A model generated the notes under the pieces. That model was given only the letters and a program-made list of their open reading frames with translations. It was not told the DNA's origin and ran no database searches. 64,000 nucleotides of DNA from Cristatella mucedo (lineage: Eukaryota > Bryozoa > Phylactolaemata > Cristatellidae), in NCBI GenBank assembly GCA_009760855.2, contig WPIO01000133.1, forward strand, positions 558,501 through 622,500, given 5' to 3'. Positions 1 through 12,905 of this stretch are shown here, in pieces. Position numbers and translations under genes: made by a program. Positions within the stretch are counted from its first letter, which is position 1, and the number at the start of each line of letters is the position of its first letter.

Positions 1-1
1 G

Positions 2-520
2 GTCGGATCGCTGCAGAATGCTGGGCACGTGCCGGGCGGCGGCCGCGTGACCATCTACTCGGAATGGCCGTCGTGGACCGCTTCGTCCAAGGTAGGCTCG
101 CTAGTCAACGCTCGGCACGTGCCGGGCGGCGGCGAACGCCGACACGGCCGCACCGTCGTCGCGAACCGACGGCGGAGCGGCGGCGCGACGTACGAGCGTA
201 CGGTGGAGCTGAGCGGCGGCGGCAGTGTGACCATGCAGACTGCCAGCCTGGCGGCGGTGAAGGCCAAAGTGGGCTCGCTGGACAACTGGGACCACCGGCC
301 CGGCGGCGGACACGTGGTCGTCTTCGACAAAGCGCCGCACTGGACTTCGCAGGCCAAAGTGGACTCGCTCTCCAATATTGGCCACGTGCCGACGGCAAAC
401 TTCATTATTAGCGCGCAGTACCTATCGCCTCTGCGAAAAAGGCTTCGGCTGATGAAAGAGAGACTCGTCTGGACGCGCGGTCAGCGACTGTCGCCAATTC
501 CCGCTGACGTCACTCTCTGA
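2..520 (+). CDS. Tau/MAP2/MAP4-like microtubule-binding repeat region, 5' partial
   Basis: The frame is open from the window edge to a TGA at 518-520 and holds four tau-type repeats, so this is the C-terminal microtubule-binding part of a tau/MAP2/MAP4 family protein that binds and stabilises microtubules. Repeat cores seen are VGSLQNAGHVPGGG, KVGSLVNARHVPGGG, KVGSLDNWDHRPGGG and KVDSLSNIGHVP. The first three end in the PGGG turn; the fourth loses it (PTAN). Between repeats 2 and 3 the spacer is enlarged by an Arg-rich stretch and a second GGG, so repeat 2 is about twice normal length. The N-terminal projection domain lies outside the window. The last 40 residues after repeat 4 are not family-like, so the true exon may end at an unseen donor before 520. 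Local GC is high, as expected for host coding DNA. The family call rests on the repeats and is firm; the 3' boundary is not. Confidence 0.85.
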   Translation, partial: VGSLQNAGHVPGGGRVTIYSEWPSWTASSKVGSLVNARHVPGGGERRHGRTVVANRRRSGGATYERTVELSGGGSVTMQTASLAAVKAKVGSLDNWDHRPGGGHVVVFDKAPHWTSQAKVDSLSNIGHVPTANFIISAQYLSPLRKRLRLMKERLVWTRGQRLSPIPADVTL

Positions 521-655
521 GACCGCAACGGCTAAAAAGAAACTATAAATGTTCGCTGTACGTTCCGCAGTCGGTCTGATTTTTGCTGCGCATTCGCCCT
601 TTCGGATGCCTCACGAGGCTGGCTTGCGCGCGCGAGCGAGCACACACATACGCGA

Positions 656-1355
<700 letters not shown>

Positions 1356-1379
1356 GCAAAGGAACGAGGAAAACAAACT

Positions 1380-2844
1380 CACTGGGGTTCAAGGAAAGCG
1401 AGAAGTTGCTGGGACTTCAGGGTGCAAAGTTGATCTAGGTGACGAGAGAAGCCAAAAGTAAAGCGAGTGCCAGACTTGCAGTGCAGAGGAAGTTATTTTA
1501 GAGCGAAGAAGACGGCGGTGTAACTGGCAGCGAAGTTGACATCGCTGAAGGGGTTGTCCAAGAGCACATTGGAATAGCTAGAGGACGGTACGGTAGACTG
1601 GTGCAAATGAGCGTAGTGACCGATAAACCAATAAGAGGGATAGAGAGACAGAGAGGGAGGGAGAGAGAGAGAGCATCTTAAATTGATTCTGTGCTTGATA
1701 GAGACCTTGAAGCTCGGGCAGAAGTTGTGCGATGTGAGAGCTCAGAGTGAAGGGAATTATAAGAATCTAGAACCGAAGTCACAAGCGTGCATGAATTAGC
1801 TTGGTCGCACCTTTGTTTCAGCAGGCCTCTATTTTGGTAATATTCCCCACTTAAAAGTAGGCCAACTTTACAGCGGAGACAATATGCTCATCCAATGACA
1901 AAACATTGTGGAATAGTGTTCCTTGATTACGGGACGTGATGTCACGGATGTGATGCTAGCTGAACCAGCTTGTTTGAGTGCTGGGTTTTCCAACCATCAG
2001 GTAACACTAGGTTTGTCCGCGACTATTAGGTTGATCGTTTATCGCTAAGCTTAAAGAAGCAAATAGCCGCTAAAGAGATGTTAAGAAGCTTTAGATTAAG
2101 AAGCTGTCAAAACTCGGCGAATTGCGACGATTCCGGCGGCAAGGAAATTAAGACAGTCGTATGAGGAGCAAAGCTAGGAAGCTCTGCAGTGAAGCAGTCT
2201 AAGAATCGGTATAGCTGAGCGTCATCGGCCAAAGGAAATCAGAAATGCGAGCCAAGCGTGTGCTGGGCGATGACGTCGACGGTAGAATTTAGAATGCAGA
2301 TAGCGAAACCAAGGCAGTAACAGATCTAATCTTTAGGTGCACCACACTTCAAGGGATCCTTCAGATGACCGACTATACTTTGTATCAACATCCTGACATC
2401 TCTCACTGAGGTTGGGCCTAACCCACCTTTATATTGTGCCAGCAATGCCTAAGTGACCGGAGAGGCGCTCCAGAAAAACCGAAGTCAATTATTTCAAATG
2501 CTCCAGAGAGATCTCAGAAAACTAGCAAAGAATCCTTAACCCGTTTCGAATTCTTAGAAATTTTTTAGACTCGAAGTAGAGCAGTTTATGTGGAACGGTA
2601 AACTTTAAATCTCGATTGGAACTTACTAGCAAGATCGGGATAAGTGTTTTTATCACTCACCTGCTGCGAAGCTAAATGAAAATATAATTCGATCATGATT
2701 GCTTTTCAGCAAATGTAAAGCACCTAGAACAGCTTCAGAGGTCTTCAGTCAGGTGTCAGGTGAGCTTGTGCGAATACGAAAAGTGCGACTCCGACCGCAA
2801 GGCGCCCGTGACTAGCTGGGCCTCTGCAGTCAACTGCAGAGACC
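1380..2844. other. No recognisable gene
   Basis: The stretch is moderately AT-rich, has no family-like reading frame and shows no match to the local repeat families. A short purine-rich GAGA run lies near 1636-1675. Confidence 0.5.
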
Positions 2845-2860
2845 ATCTGAGTGAGTTCTC

Positions 2861-2898
<38 letters not shown>

Positions 2899-2914
2899 GA
2901 GAACTCACTCAGAT
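2845..2914. repeat. 70-bp palindrome centred on (AT)n
   Basis: The arms beginning ATCTGAGTGAGTTCTC at 2845 and ending in the reverse complement at 2914 flank an AT dinucleotide core. Further AT tracts follow to about 3000. The unique-sequence arms make this a palindromic AT-rich repeat able to extrude a cruciform, not a simple microsatellite. Confidence 0.85.
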
Positions 2915-3555
2915 TGTATACGTATATATATATATATATATATGTATATTCAGTATATACATATATATAATATATAATACATATATTATATATATTATAG
3001 TATTGTGGTAAATTAAAGCATCTCAAGTGATGGTATGCCATCAGTAGTTACCAATGGCAAGTCCTTTTTCAAACAGTTGCATCCTTCATAGAAACCTTGA
3101 GCTGAAATGTAGGAGAAGTCAAGGCCGAATTTCAGGTAATCTCCAATTACATTTCCTCTTTGCCTCTTCTGTCCAAGTAGGACTAGTATTAATAGGCTAT
3201 TCGTAAGCTCTAGGGATCATCCTATTCTCTACTCGCCTGGCCGCCGCCTCAAGCCGATGTGTAATCGGGCTTTTGGCTATCTCCCTAAACTTCTTTGGAA
3301 TGAGCCATTTGAGCGATGGCCGGTTCGCTTACTCTTAAAACGGACCGCGTACGGCTTAATACATGGGTGTGGGCGTGACTTTATATTTTTGGTAGCGAAG
3401 ACTGACGAAAAGCAATAAAATGCTCACAAAACAAGATGTAATAATGCTGTAACTCCGTTAGAAAGACCATTCTTACGCAAGTAAAATAAAACAGAAAAAG
3501 ATGTAACGCGTATACCGGCGGCAGAAGCAAAAACGCAAAATGTGCATCGAGTAGA
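2915..3555. other. AT tracts, then unassigned sequence
   Basis: Interrupted AT dinucleotide sequence runs to about 3000. The remainder has no supported coding region. Confidence 0.5.
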
Positions 3556-3559
3556 GTTT

Positions 3560-3870
3560 ATTTTTTCGTCGCTTCAGTACCTACAGGTCACAGAACTAAT
3601 GCATGACTCAGCTCTCCCTGCCGTGTCGACTTCGCAATTCACTTCTTGCCGGTCTTCCGGTCTGTGCAGTAATGCGCACACAGTTATCACAAAATCGGCA
3701 GCCATCAGGTCTGTCTCTCGCGAGTGTCGCAGTTGTCGCATCGCAGCACTTCTCGTTGACCTATACTGTCTCATCAGTCAAGCAGCGTATGGGCTTCATG
3801 ATATTTATCACCCACTTTTAGGTCCCTTCATTCTCTTGCTCCAGCTTACCTATTAGAACTACTTCTCAAT
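3560..3870 (+). mobile_element. LINE A (CR1/L2-like) ORF2 C-terminal fragment
   Basis: Degraded frames preserve the order of the family's C-terminal region: a CNSLLAGLP-like stretch, an SVAVV..HFSLTYT stretch equivalent to the HITPLLADLHW segment of better copies, and the LGPFIL segment. Several frameshifts are present and there is no 3' tail. Confidence 0.65.
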
Positions 3871-5589
3871 CAGGCTCGGCACCGTACCGCCCGTGCTCTT
3901 CTGAGTCGTATAACAATCCTTGATCCCTAGTAAACTTGGTCTCGCGCTGCCGACTACAGCGGTCTCGACCAACAAAACGACTGTCTGTTCCAAGATGTCC
4001 GTTACGGAACTCAGGCATCTAATTTTTGATGTCCACGATGTAGCAGACTACTATTGGCACAAAGAGCTGAACCATTAATTAAAGCAGCGCCGACCTGTCG
4101 GACTCATATCGTTCCACGTTTGTTTACATTCACTGGGTTGAAGAATGACGCAGCGACACGCTATGTTTACCCTCGGTGACGGACCAACCGCAGAGCTATT
4201 GTGCGATTCTGTTTCGAGATTCAGATACCGGCAGTGTCTCTCTTGTTTGCCCAGCCACGAAGCTAATGGGTAGCTGCTGCAACCCAGCTAAGCAAAACAG
4301 TTCTGTTTTTGAGCTACTAGCCAAGCTTCGTGGCTCGTGCAAGCGACAATAGAGGATATCTGCTCTTCTTGAAAGTTCGATCAAGTTGGCGCAAACAACC
4401 TGCAGAACTCCACAATAAAGCAGCCTTGAAGCACCGCAGCTTCGCTTGGTTTTTCTTTTGCTGTTACATTATCGTTTGTCGTAGAATAAAACAGTCTCGA
4501 ATCAATGAAGTGCTCGGTTTCATGTTTCTGCTATTGTATCGTTCGTCAGAGTGATTTGATGCATTCAACAGCAACTAATAACCTGCACTGCCCGAGCTTT
4601 CAGCGCAGTCACAAGTCAGGTCAAGATCGAATTGCTCTACATTGCCGCCGCACACGAACGGAGCAACGCTATTTTGATTGAGAGTCACTTGCCAAATTTT
4701 ACTCTGTGAAGTGGCTGATTTGAGCTCTATGTTTGCTCACACTGCTGTCTTTTGTCCGCTATATCGATAAACGGTAGGTGCTTGTAGAACTCTGTGGCGG
4801 AAGTGCCAGCGGAAGAACTAGCACTGACGGATCTCTGTTCGTGACGGTGTGAAATCTGAGAAACATGAGCTTTTTTACTTCAATCCCTGTGAACTCAGCA
4901 GAACAATGCACGATTCAGATCGTCGATGGCTTACCAGGAGCCTCGACCTCGACCTTGGTCACTTGGCTACTCTTCGAACCGAGCAGTAGCGTAGCAGACG
5001 ACTAGATGGTGACAGCCCAAAACGGCAATTCCTGATGGTCATAACGCAGTCGTGTGCGTTGAGTCAGATGACCTTGAAATCAACACTGCGGTACATCTAA
5101 AATATTTCATTTCCAAACCCTTTTTAGCAGTTATTTTCCTCTGTCTTTAGAGTAAATACGTTTTGATTTTCTCTCCTTTGCTGTTCTGTGAGACTAAATG
5201 CTAACCACAGGACGAACATGTGTCATTCTCATAATCAGAAATGGCTTAATTTCAAGTTAATTACTGTGCTGGTCACAAAAGCCGGGTTTTTTAGTCAGGC
5301 GTCAGGCTGAATTTAGGAATATTTTGCATATTTTTAATTGCCGTGTTTATTGCGAGCGTGATTGTTCTGAGTCTAGTACCAATTTGTAGCAGAACATTGC
5401 GGACATAGTAGAGGAAATTATAAGAATCGTTAGGCTGCGATATAGAACGGATCTACCACTGCTTATCTGGGCGACTTCGATTCCGATTAAGAGGATCCTT
5501 GCAGCACCAGTGCCGGCATTCGGTGAAGCGTCTATCGGTAAATCCGGCAACCGGATGTGTTTGATTTATGTTTGGGAAGCCGGAGTTGA
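3871..5589. other. No recognisable gene
   Basis: There is no frame above about 75 codons with a family signature. The 3870-4150 part may be diverged LINE sequence, but I cannot support an assignment. Confidence 0.45.
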
Positions 5590-5925
5590 CAATTTTACGC
5601 CTTCACGTCAGTTACGTCATCCTCTGACTTGACCGCATTTAAAAAGAAACTAAAACGCACCTATTTACGACAACATTTAGTGGGTCCCTGTGATTCGTTC
5701 TTTATGTGCTTATGTGTGCTGACACTGTGAATGCTGCCACTAATCACACTTGCATGCTGACCCTGTGCATGTCACCCCTAACCATGGTATTCTTGTTGTT
5801 AATTGAGCACGCTACTACTAACCATTCAATCATGCGTCCTTTGCAGCATATGTCAAGCGCCTAAAAAGAGATTGAGTTCTCTGAGGGCGCTTTATCAAGT
5901 GTATTATTGTTATTATTATCATGCG
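5590..5925 (+). mobile_element. LINE A 3' end with stem-loop and ATT tail
   Basis: It includes the end of the ORF (the TAFKKKLKR-like region at 5630-5670), the 3' UTR with GCTGACACTGTG and the LINE A terminal hairpin around 5860-5893, followed by TTATTATTATT. Confidence 0.8.
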
Positions 5926-6984
5926 AGATTTTGGTGATGGCTTCCACTAACGTCCGTGATATTGGCCACGTATCTTAGCCAAGGCGTTATGCAAATGTTT
6001 TATTAATATTATGACCCGCAGTGCGATGAGCAAAGTGGCTGTGCTGCTGATGGCGTCTGCAATTGGAGTCCATTGACAGTCATCGTTACGTGGCCGATCG
6101 GCACCGTGCTTTGGTCGTGTTCATTGCGGCGACAGTGCTTTATGTCGCATGCCTACATGCTGCGGTGCCATAAAAAGGCTGCTTGTTCATCTCATTGTTT
6201 CTGCAATTGACGACTCTTGCGTTGTTGTCTACCCGAGGGAAACTCTTTTTTTCTGTTTGTCATGATGTCCACGTGACATCTTTCACTGATTTGTTAAAGA
6301 GATTTGAACCATGAGTGTACGATGCTGCGACCTTTGTCCCCCAAACATATCCACGAGCATTTAGCGGTTATGACCGAGCTATTTTACTATATCGATGTTT
6401 CGAAGCAAATAGTTCAGAATTTCTATTCCGATTCGCATTCATTCAAATGTTCTTTACATTTTGAAATTCTGTCAGAGCGGGTGTGTGCTCAGGTAAGAGA
6501 TATTTTTAATGTTACCAATCATATCGCATAGACTGCCAACTGAATTTTAGGCAGACATGACTGGATTAGCCTCACTTTTTCGAAGTTCATTTCAAGGTAT
6601 AAGAATACTAAAGGCCCTCTAAACGCGTAGTGTTCGTCCTTCTGCGATGCATCGAATTGCTTCTGCCCTGCTTAAGTGTCACAATAAATGTGTCACTAGC
6701 CTCAATTAATGTCCCTATATCTTTCAAAAAGGCTGCTGTTTGTTAGGCCATGCATAGAAAATTCAATGCGAGACAAGAAGGGAACTTCCGTCCGGTCTTA
6801 CTATCGCCGCTCCGACGCAAAGACGTTGGAACAGCTAGTATCAGATCTGATAGATTCTTCTACCAAAAGCTCAGGTCTGGCAAGTAAGGTCAAGTCGAGA
6901 GCTTGCAATAATCTCTCTACGGAGTCAGCACTGTTTAGTGTATATGGTGAACTCAGAAATTCTGACGTGTACATGAAGTCCTTC
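5926..6984. other. Unassigned sequence
   Basis: An open frame of 93 codons at 6709-6990 runs directly into LINE B reverse-transcriptase sequence. It may be a remnant of the same element's upstream part; no motif supports a host gene. Confidence 0.4.
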
Positions 6985-7115
6985 AGTTAGTTGTGCTGGA
7001 TCTTTCGGCAGCGTTTGATACTAACAGTCACCGAATCCGTATTGACTGCCTGCAATCTTCCCTTGGAAACACTGGCATTACTCTGCGATGGTTTAGGTCC
7101 CGTGTTAGTTGAAGT
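6985..7115 (+). mobile_element. LINE B reverse-transcriptase fragment
   Basis: Reading 6990-7110 gives a VLDLSAAFDT motif (RT palm motif A) followed by a Leu-rich stretch and LRWFRSRV, the spacing typical of CR1/Jockey-group reverse transcriptases. The reading frame breaks before and after. Confidence 0.75.
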
Positions 7116-7917
7116 TTCCAGAGACCATAAACAATAGGAATGCAGTGAGCCCTTTAAAATATTTAGAGAGAGAGCTGCGATCTGCTTATTTCGGCGAGCT
7201 TTTTATCGCCATGTACTCTCTCCCTCTTCGTATCGCTCGCCCTCTTGTCTGTGTAAATGCCCAGCTCTGTCTAGGCTAATGCAGATTACAGCCAGATGAC
7301 CCTGCGCTTTAATCTTTTCCTGACTTTCAGCGTCCCTCGGCTTAAGCTGGGCTTTCATTCCTATCACTAGCATGCACACTCGGCAGCAAGCCAACTGTTA
7401 CTCTGACGTTGTAATGACTAACCTTCAAAATGCGCTCGGCCGGTATACGTCCTGTAGCCGGTGCAAGATATCTAGGTGTCCTGTTCCGAATAACACGTGT
7501 CGCACGACGTCAACAATTAGCTCCGCCGTCAATTCTGCCTAGTTTCATGAAAGCCACGCTGCAGAAATTCTCACCAGCTTAGATAAAGATACCGCAGTAG
7601 AGCTGATCCGTGCTATCGTGATAGCAGAGTAAATCATAATAAAAAGACATTTGTGTAACACTAACCCTAAGAGAACTAAATCTCTTTCTGGGCACTTTAC
7701 ACGTAGCGGAAAAGAGGAAGCATGTCCATTGGTTGGTGATAAAATGCCGACTGTCTGCACGCAGCCGCACACAAACAAGGGACACTGCGCACGGACCCTG
7801 CAGGTCCTGCGAGGATCAGGTAGTCATGGCATTCAGCTTTATTTCTTATTTCAGCCGTCGGTGGGGACGTCGTGACGTGAGACAACAGTCAGTTCTAAGC
7901 AAAAGGTTTGAGATTGG
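7116..7917. other. Mostly unassigned; a LINE A 3' fragment near 7655-7700
   Basis: Bases 7655-7700 resemble the inverted LINE A tail (CTAAATCTCTTTCTGGGCAC), so a short minus-strand fragment is present. The rest shows no gene. Confidence 0.45.
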
Positions 7918-8640
7918 TTAGATGCTCACTTTATCGGCCTGAGTCAGACGAGTGAGACAAATGTTTCCTGGCCTGATTGGGAGGTAACTCCGATACGTGG
8001 ACAGGTCTACGATTATGAAAGGACCTGAAGTGAGTGACAAAACCTTAAGGTTTACTAGCTGCTTATCGGGCAGTCCGTGCAGGTCTGTGAGAAGTGGTAT
8101 GAAGCCGCAGTCAGGATGTTCACGACAGGTAAGCCTAGTTGCAGAGTTTTTGAGCAGTTGAAAGCGCCGTAGTGAACTGTCGGGATGACCTGAGAGCAGT
8201 GAGGTACAGAAATCAAGACGCAATGTCTACAGAAATCAAGACGCAATGTCACGAATACACGGTCCAGCTTGAATTTGGTAACCTTATCTAAGCAGGGCCA
8301 AATTTATTTTTGAAATGCTATGTGGCAGAAAGTAGCCAGCATTTACCATGGAGCAGATGCGGTCGTGTGCTACAAGTTCACATGGGAACAGGACAAACAG
8401 AATGATGGCAAGCAGATGCCACCAGAGGTCACGTGTTAGCATCACCAATTTCGAGGGCTGGGTTTTCTTATGTCCGTGTAAAACTAGGACTCCTCTTAAA
8501 TAGTAAGTTGGATTTGTTCGTTATTTGGCTTGAGAAAGTTTGCAGCCATTCGAGTGCGAATGTGAGCAATACATGTTGCGATGGATTTGAGAGAGCTTGA
8601 TGTGAGGTAACAAGGAGAGGGATAAAAGCACACGTACAGC
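7918..8640 (-). mobile_element. LINE A fragment, minus strand
   Basis: The minus strand keeps the RLDFC.SLLSG, LVCRE-like and LLTDLHGLP segments of the ORF C-terminus at 7920-8250. Further upstream LINE A sequence (matching the GATGTCATCAATACATG region of other copies) continues to about 8640. Confidence 0.7.
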
Positions 8641-9231
8641 TGTTTCTAAGCAGGGTTCAGTAGCCCAGTGAGGCTGTAGTGTGAAACGGCCAGCTGTGGG
8701 GGGATCGCCGGGCTGGGCCAAGCCGACCCTTCGATGTGAGACCGCATGGGCGACGACGCCCACTAATCTGGACAATTGGAGAGCGAAGCTCGTTGGTCAA
8801 GACATGGAATCCGGCGCGAAGTGTTCTGGTCGCTCAGTATCCGCAAGTATCCAAAAGGATGGGTGACTTGGCGTTTCTCGACCACGCGGCCAGCCACGGA
8901 AGGTAACGAGGACTCCGACTGCCCGAGCCAAAAAGTTAAGCGCACTCGCTGTTGCTGCTCGCATATCCCGCGGTCCCAGCTCAGTACGCTGCTTGTAGGC
9001 GCCCTGGGCTGGGGTGCTCCACGAGCTGACGTCAAGCTGCCGGCTTGCGAGTCACCTGCTACGCAGACACTCGTACCTTTGACGTCGTCGTGGTCGGTAT
9101 TTCTTGGAGCAGCAGCGGCGGCCACCTTCAAGACTGCTTCGGTCCGTCTCGCGAGTTCCGTCTGCTTTCGTGAATTTTTTGTTTCCCGCCCTCTCTCCAT
9201 AGCCCACTGTACCTAGCGTCCCCAGAAGTCT
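8641..9231. other. GC-richer unassigned segment
   Basis: Overlapping open frames of about 145 codons occur on both strands (8763-9216), which is what moderate GC content gives by chance. Neither shows domain motifs, so no gene is called. Confidence 0.4.
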
Positions 9232-9830
9232 AATAATAATAATAATACAGTTTGATAAAGCGCCCTCAAAGAACTCGATCTCTTCCTAGGCGCTTTACAT
9301 TTGCTGCAAAGGATGCACGATTGATTCGTTTCCCTTTTAACGTTGGGGATTGCAATATTATTATTATATTGTATATATTGCAATATTATTATTATTATTA
9401 TATTATATTATTATATTGCAAAATTATAGAGACGTGTAATGAAACTGTCGCTTGACTTGCTCTAGCCCAACAGAAGTGACGTGGCAAGGCGGCGGCCTGG
9501 CTGGGGCATACGGTGGCCGAGTGAGTGCTTAAAAATGAGAGGCTAGATTCTGCTTAGCGATCGCGTGGGCAAGAGGGGGCGTATAAGTTGTGAACAGAAG
9601 TGGACCAATCGCAGACCCCTGGGGTACCCTGTCCTTTGGAGGGCTCTCCGGATCACTGATTCTCACAGACATAAATTCTCTGAAGACTCCGACTGAGACG
9701 AGACCTGAACCATTGCCATGCAGTGCAGTGCCAGTGATGCCCACGCTAGACGAAAGGTGCTCAAGAAGGACTTGGTAATTTATAGCTTCCAGAGCTGCTC
9801 CTGCTCCTAAAGTGTTGCCTTCTTAATGAG
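9232..9830 (-). mobile_element. LINE A, internally deleted copy, minus strand
   Basis: The inverted ATT tail and terminal hairpin lie at 9232-9300. RT palm sequence follows at 9529-9744 with PQGSAIGPLLF and a degraded sequence after it. The C-terminal ORF region between them is replaced by an AT-rich insert (9350-9425). Confidence 0.7.
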
Positions 9831-9838
9831 GGGCGAAA

Positions 9839-9990
9839 TAATTTCCAATTTTATTAATAATGGACTATTAATAGTATTTCCATTATTAATAATGGAAATA
9901 ATTTCCAAATGCTATTAATAATTGACTATTAATAGTATTTTCATTAATTATAATATTAATAATGGAAATAATTTCCAATGTTATTAATAA
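9839..9990. repeat. AT-rich tandem and inverted repeat of about 65 bp
   Basis: The phrase GGAAATAATTTCCAA and the self-complementary TAATAATGGACTATTAATAG phrase recur three times with small changes, giving direct and inverted symmetry. Confidence 0.75.
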
Positions 9991-10084
9991 CGAGTGAAAA
10001 GCGATTTCTGGAGAATTGAAACGAGACTACAAAAATCTCGAAGCAAGACATGGTACCTGGGGGGGGGGCGGCGGCGATAGATTG

Positions 10085-10470
10085 GAGACCGTGCTACTTT
10101 GGAAACCGTGCCTCTAGTTCGCATGCTCCCAAAGCTTGGAACTCACTCCCGACCTCCGTCACGACGTCCCCTGACTTGGCTACATTAAAAAAGAAATTGA
10201 AAACGCACCTATTGGTCAAAGCATTTAGTGGGTCCCTGCGATTCGTCTTTTATGTGCTTATTCGTGCTGACACTGTGCATGCTGCCACTAACCACACTTG
10301 CATGCTGACCCTGTGCATGTCACCCTTAACCATGTTATTCTTGTTGTTAATTGAGCATGCTACTGCTAACCCTTCAAACATGCTTCCTTTGCAGCCAATT
10401 TAAAGCGCCTATATAGAGATTGAGTTCTCTGAGGGCGCTTTATCAAGTGTTTTATTGTTATTATTATTAT
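10085..10470 (+). mobile_element. LINE A 3' end
   Basis: The ORF C-terminus is clear (APKAWNSLPTSV, then DLATLKKKLKTHLL and FSGSL). The 3' UTR with repeated CTGACACTGTGCATG, the terminal stem-loop near 10404-10443 and an ATT-rich tail follow. Confidence 0.85.
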
Positions 10471-10479
10471 TACTATTAT

Positions 10480-12426
10480 TATTACTGCTGCCACCATTTT
10501 CAGCGTTCTGTCGGAGAGACTCCAGACGAGAGACTTAAAGGACTGCTCCTAGGGGACTAGGGCAAACGGTTTGAAATTATTTTCGAGCGACAATCCTTCC
10601 ACTAGCTCTTATTTACTATTTATTATTTTTATTATTTTTTTTATTATTATTTTATTTATTTATTATTATTTTACACTCTTATTTATCTCATGGCATGATA
10701 GAAAGAAAGTCTGCTACGATGGCGTTGGTTATGTACGGCTGGCTAGTCGGTTTCAGCCACATCCGGCCCCTACCAACGCAGGTCGATGGCGATGTGAAGA
10801 ATCGTGCCTCATATTATTAAGGTTCTGCTGCACATAAAATTATCATTCGATATGCACACTTTAAGAGTGTTTTCTGGAGCTGTAAAATGTCTTGTGGCCA
10901 ATAGCTTAGACTGGTTCGCAGCAGTGCTCGATGGGGCGTGTGTAGGCTGGATGGCTAAAGACAGTACTGGAAATACAGGGCATGCTCTGGCCTGCCCTGG
11001 CTTGCGCCCTCTCCCTTGCCACAGATGGCTTTCCCGTGGGAGATTCCGAATTCGCAAAGACCGTCTTCCCGTGAAGACTTCAGTAATCTGCACGTTGCTA
11101 GTTTCCAACTTGTGGCGTAATACGCTTAATGTTGATTCAACCTCTGTCGTACCAATGTCGTCCCTGTTGGTGATTGTGAGGATAGCTGCCACACTTTTTA
11201 CGAGGTTGCGGAAGAAGTTTTTGCGCGCCGTGTTAAAACAACAAACGCAAACTCATCACAGATCAAAAACGCAAACCCGGCGCACGGCATCTTTTCCTCA
11301 ACCAGGTAAGATATTTTTTCGGGCTGAGAGTGTTCTCCTGCTTTGAGACAGCTGGTCCACCGTAGCCTAATGTACCTGGGGTCCTCGCTCAGTGCTAGTG
11401 CTTAGTACCGCTGCTATTGTTGTCGCATGCGATATTGTTATAAATAAACTTATTAATTAAACTGTTTGTCTCGCTAGAGTCCGGCGACGGTGGCGTAGCA
11501 GCAGGCGGCGTTGCTAGTACAGGTGACGTGGAAAGTAGCGTACATCACCCCGCAGTCTCGGTTACAAGCGTATCAACTTTCTGATTCGGTCTCGTGCCGC
11601 CCGCTCTTCTTACTGTCGTCGCTGGTTGTGCCTCTAACTACTTTTTTATTTAAATTTCGTGGAGCCGAACTTTCAGCTCGCACACAACCCAAGACTCAGT
11701 GCTCACTGCAGGCTGGCATCCACTCGAATACCGATTAGACAAAATTCTAAAAATTTAAATACGTAAACGTCCCTGGCTATTTTATTCATCAAAGTGAATC
11801 GTCCTTTTAATTAGTTGTGTGTGCCGAAATGGCGCTTCGTTATAAGTATCCAATTGAAGAGATTGCTGTAGGTACCATCCACCTACAGGCCACCTATTTT
11901 GTAGCCAATAGCAGGGCACTTGCCAGCCTTTGATTACTCGGAAGTACTCGGCGACATAGGCTTCTGACTGCAAGCAGTCAGAGCATGGCCCACCATCCAT
12001 CTCTGCGAATTCCTCAAAGTAAGCGCACAAAACGCTGCGTTTGTCCGTCAAAGATAGAACAGCGCGACTTCTAGAATACTCGCAACACGAATGTGTGATC
12101 CACGCTCGCTGTTTGCCGCGTCTACGAACGCACGCGTAGTATCATCGATACACCTTCATACAACCATTTCGTCAGATTGCTAAAAGTTCCTAGCCAGAAA
12201 GAAATTTGATTCTCATAGGGTTCTTCGCTTATTTGTATAATAGCAATTTTTTTTACCGTTTCAAATCCAGCCCAGCTCAATTCCATCTCTCGTCAATCTC
12301 GCGCAAGCGTAGGAAAAGCTGAGAAAAGACGACTCTGCTTGCGACCATTTGGCGGAAGCGCTACCTCGGCGGCGTACCGCGGCGTTCCATCAGTTCCATC
12401 CGCCGCTCCATCCATTCCATCGTCGT
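10480..12426. other. No supported gene; ATT-rich tract at 10600-10690
   Basis: A 180-codon frame at 10804-11346 has no family signature and is overlapped by another on the minus strand. Nothing else is recognised here. Confidence 0.4.
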
Positions 12427-12587
12427 GATGGCACACTAGGTAAGGCGGTTGCTTTCATGACCTCGGTCCCGAGGTCGTGGGTTCGATTCCTGCGGTGGGC
12501 GATTCTTTATTGCCACTGTAAGCGGTGGAAATAGTCATAAAGGCTCTTCTGTCGCTATAAAAAAGAGGCTGTTTAATCAGCTAGGAT
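12427..12587 (+). mobile_element. tRNA-derived SINE, near full length
   Basis: It starts with a tRNA-like head (GATGGCACACTAGG), carries a Pol III box B (GGTTCGATTCC) and continues into the family body (GGGCGATTCTTTATTGCCAC, then GGCTCTTCTGTCGC), ending near TCAGCTAGG. It is the most complete plus-strand copy in the window. Confidence 0.85.
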
Positions 12588-12784
12588 TTCTTTTTGGCTT
12601 AGGTTGAGAGACTACACTAACACGTGCGCGCGGTCTCGGCTTGCGCATTTCCAGTTACTTTCGCGCGCTTTGCATTGCTTTTTTGACACGAACAGGAGAG
12701 ACGTGCGAAAGTGGGCGGTATCAGTTTCGCATATCGCCATCGTAAAAACCGCGTTGCTCATGTTGTTTAACAATCATGATATCA

Positions 12785-12905
12785 CTCACGATTCAATGGC
12801 GTTTCCCTTTGCAGCAAATGTAAAGCGCCTAGGAAGAGATTGAGTTCTTTGAGGGTGCTTTATCAAGTGCATTATTATTATTTTTATTATTATTATTATC
12901 ATTAG
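12785..12905 (+). mobile_element. LINE A 3' tail fragment
   Basis: CAGCAAATGTAAAGCGCC, the stem-loop and an ATT tail are present. No ORF part remains. Confidence 0.8.

Noticed and set aside
8763-9216. Opposed frames of 145 and 146 codons
   Set aside because: They overlap almost completely on opposite strands, without motifs, splice signals or family-like sequence.
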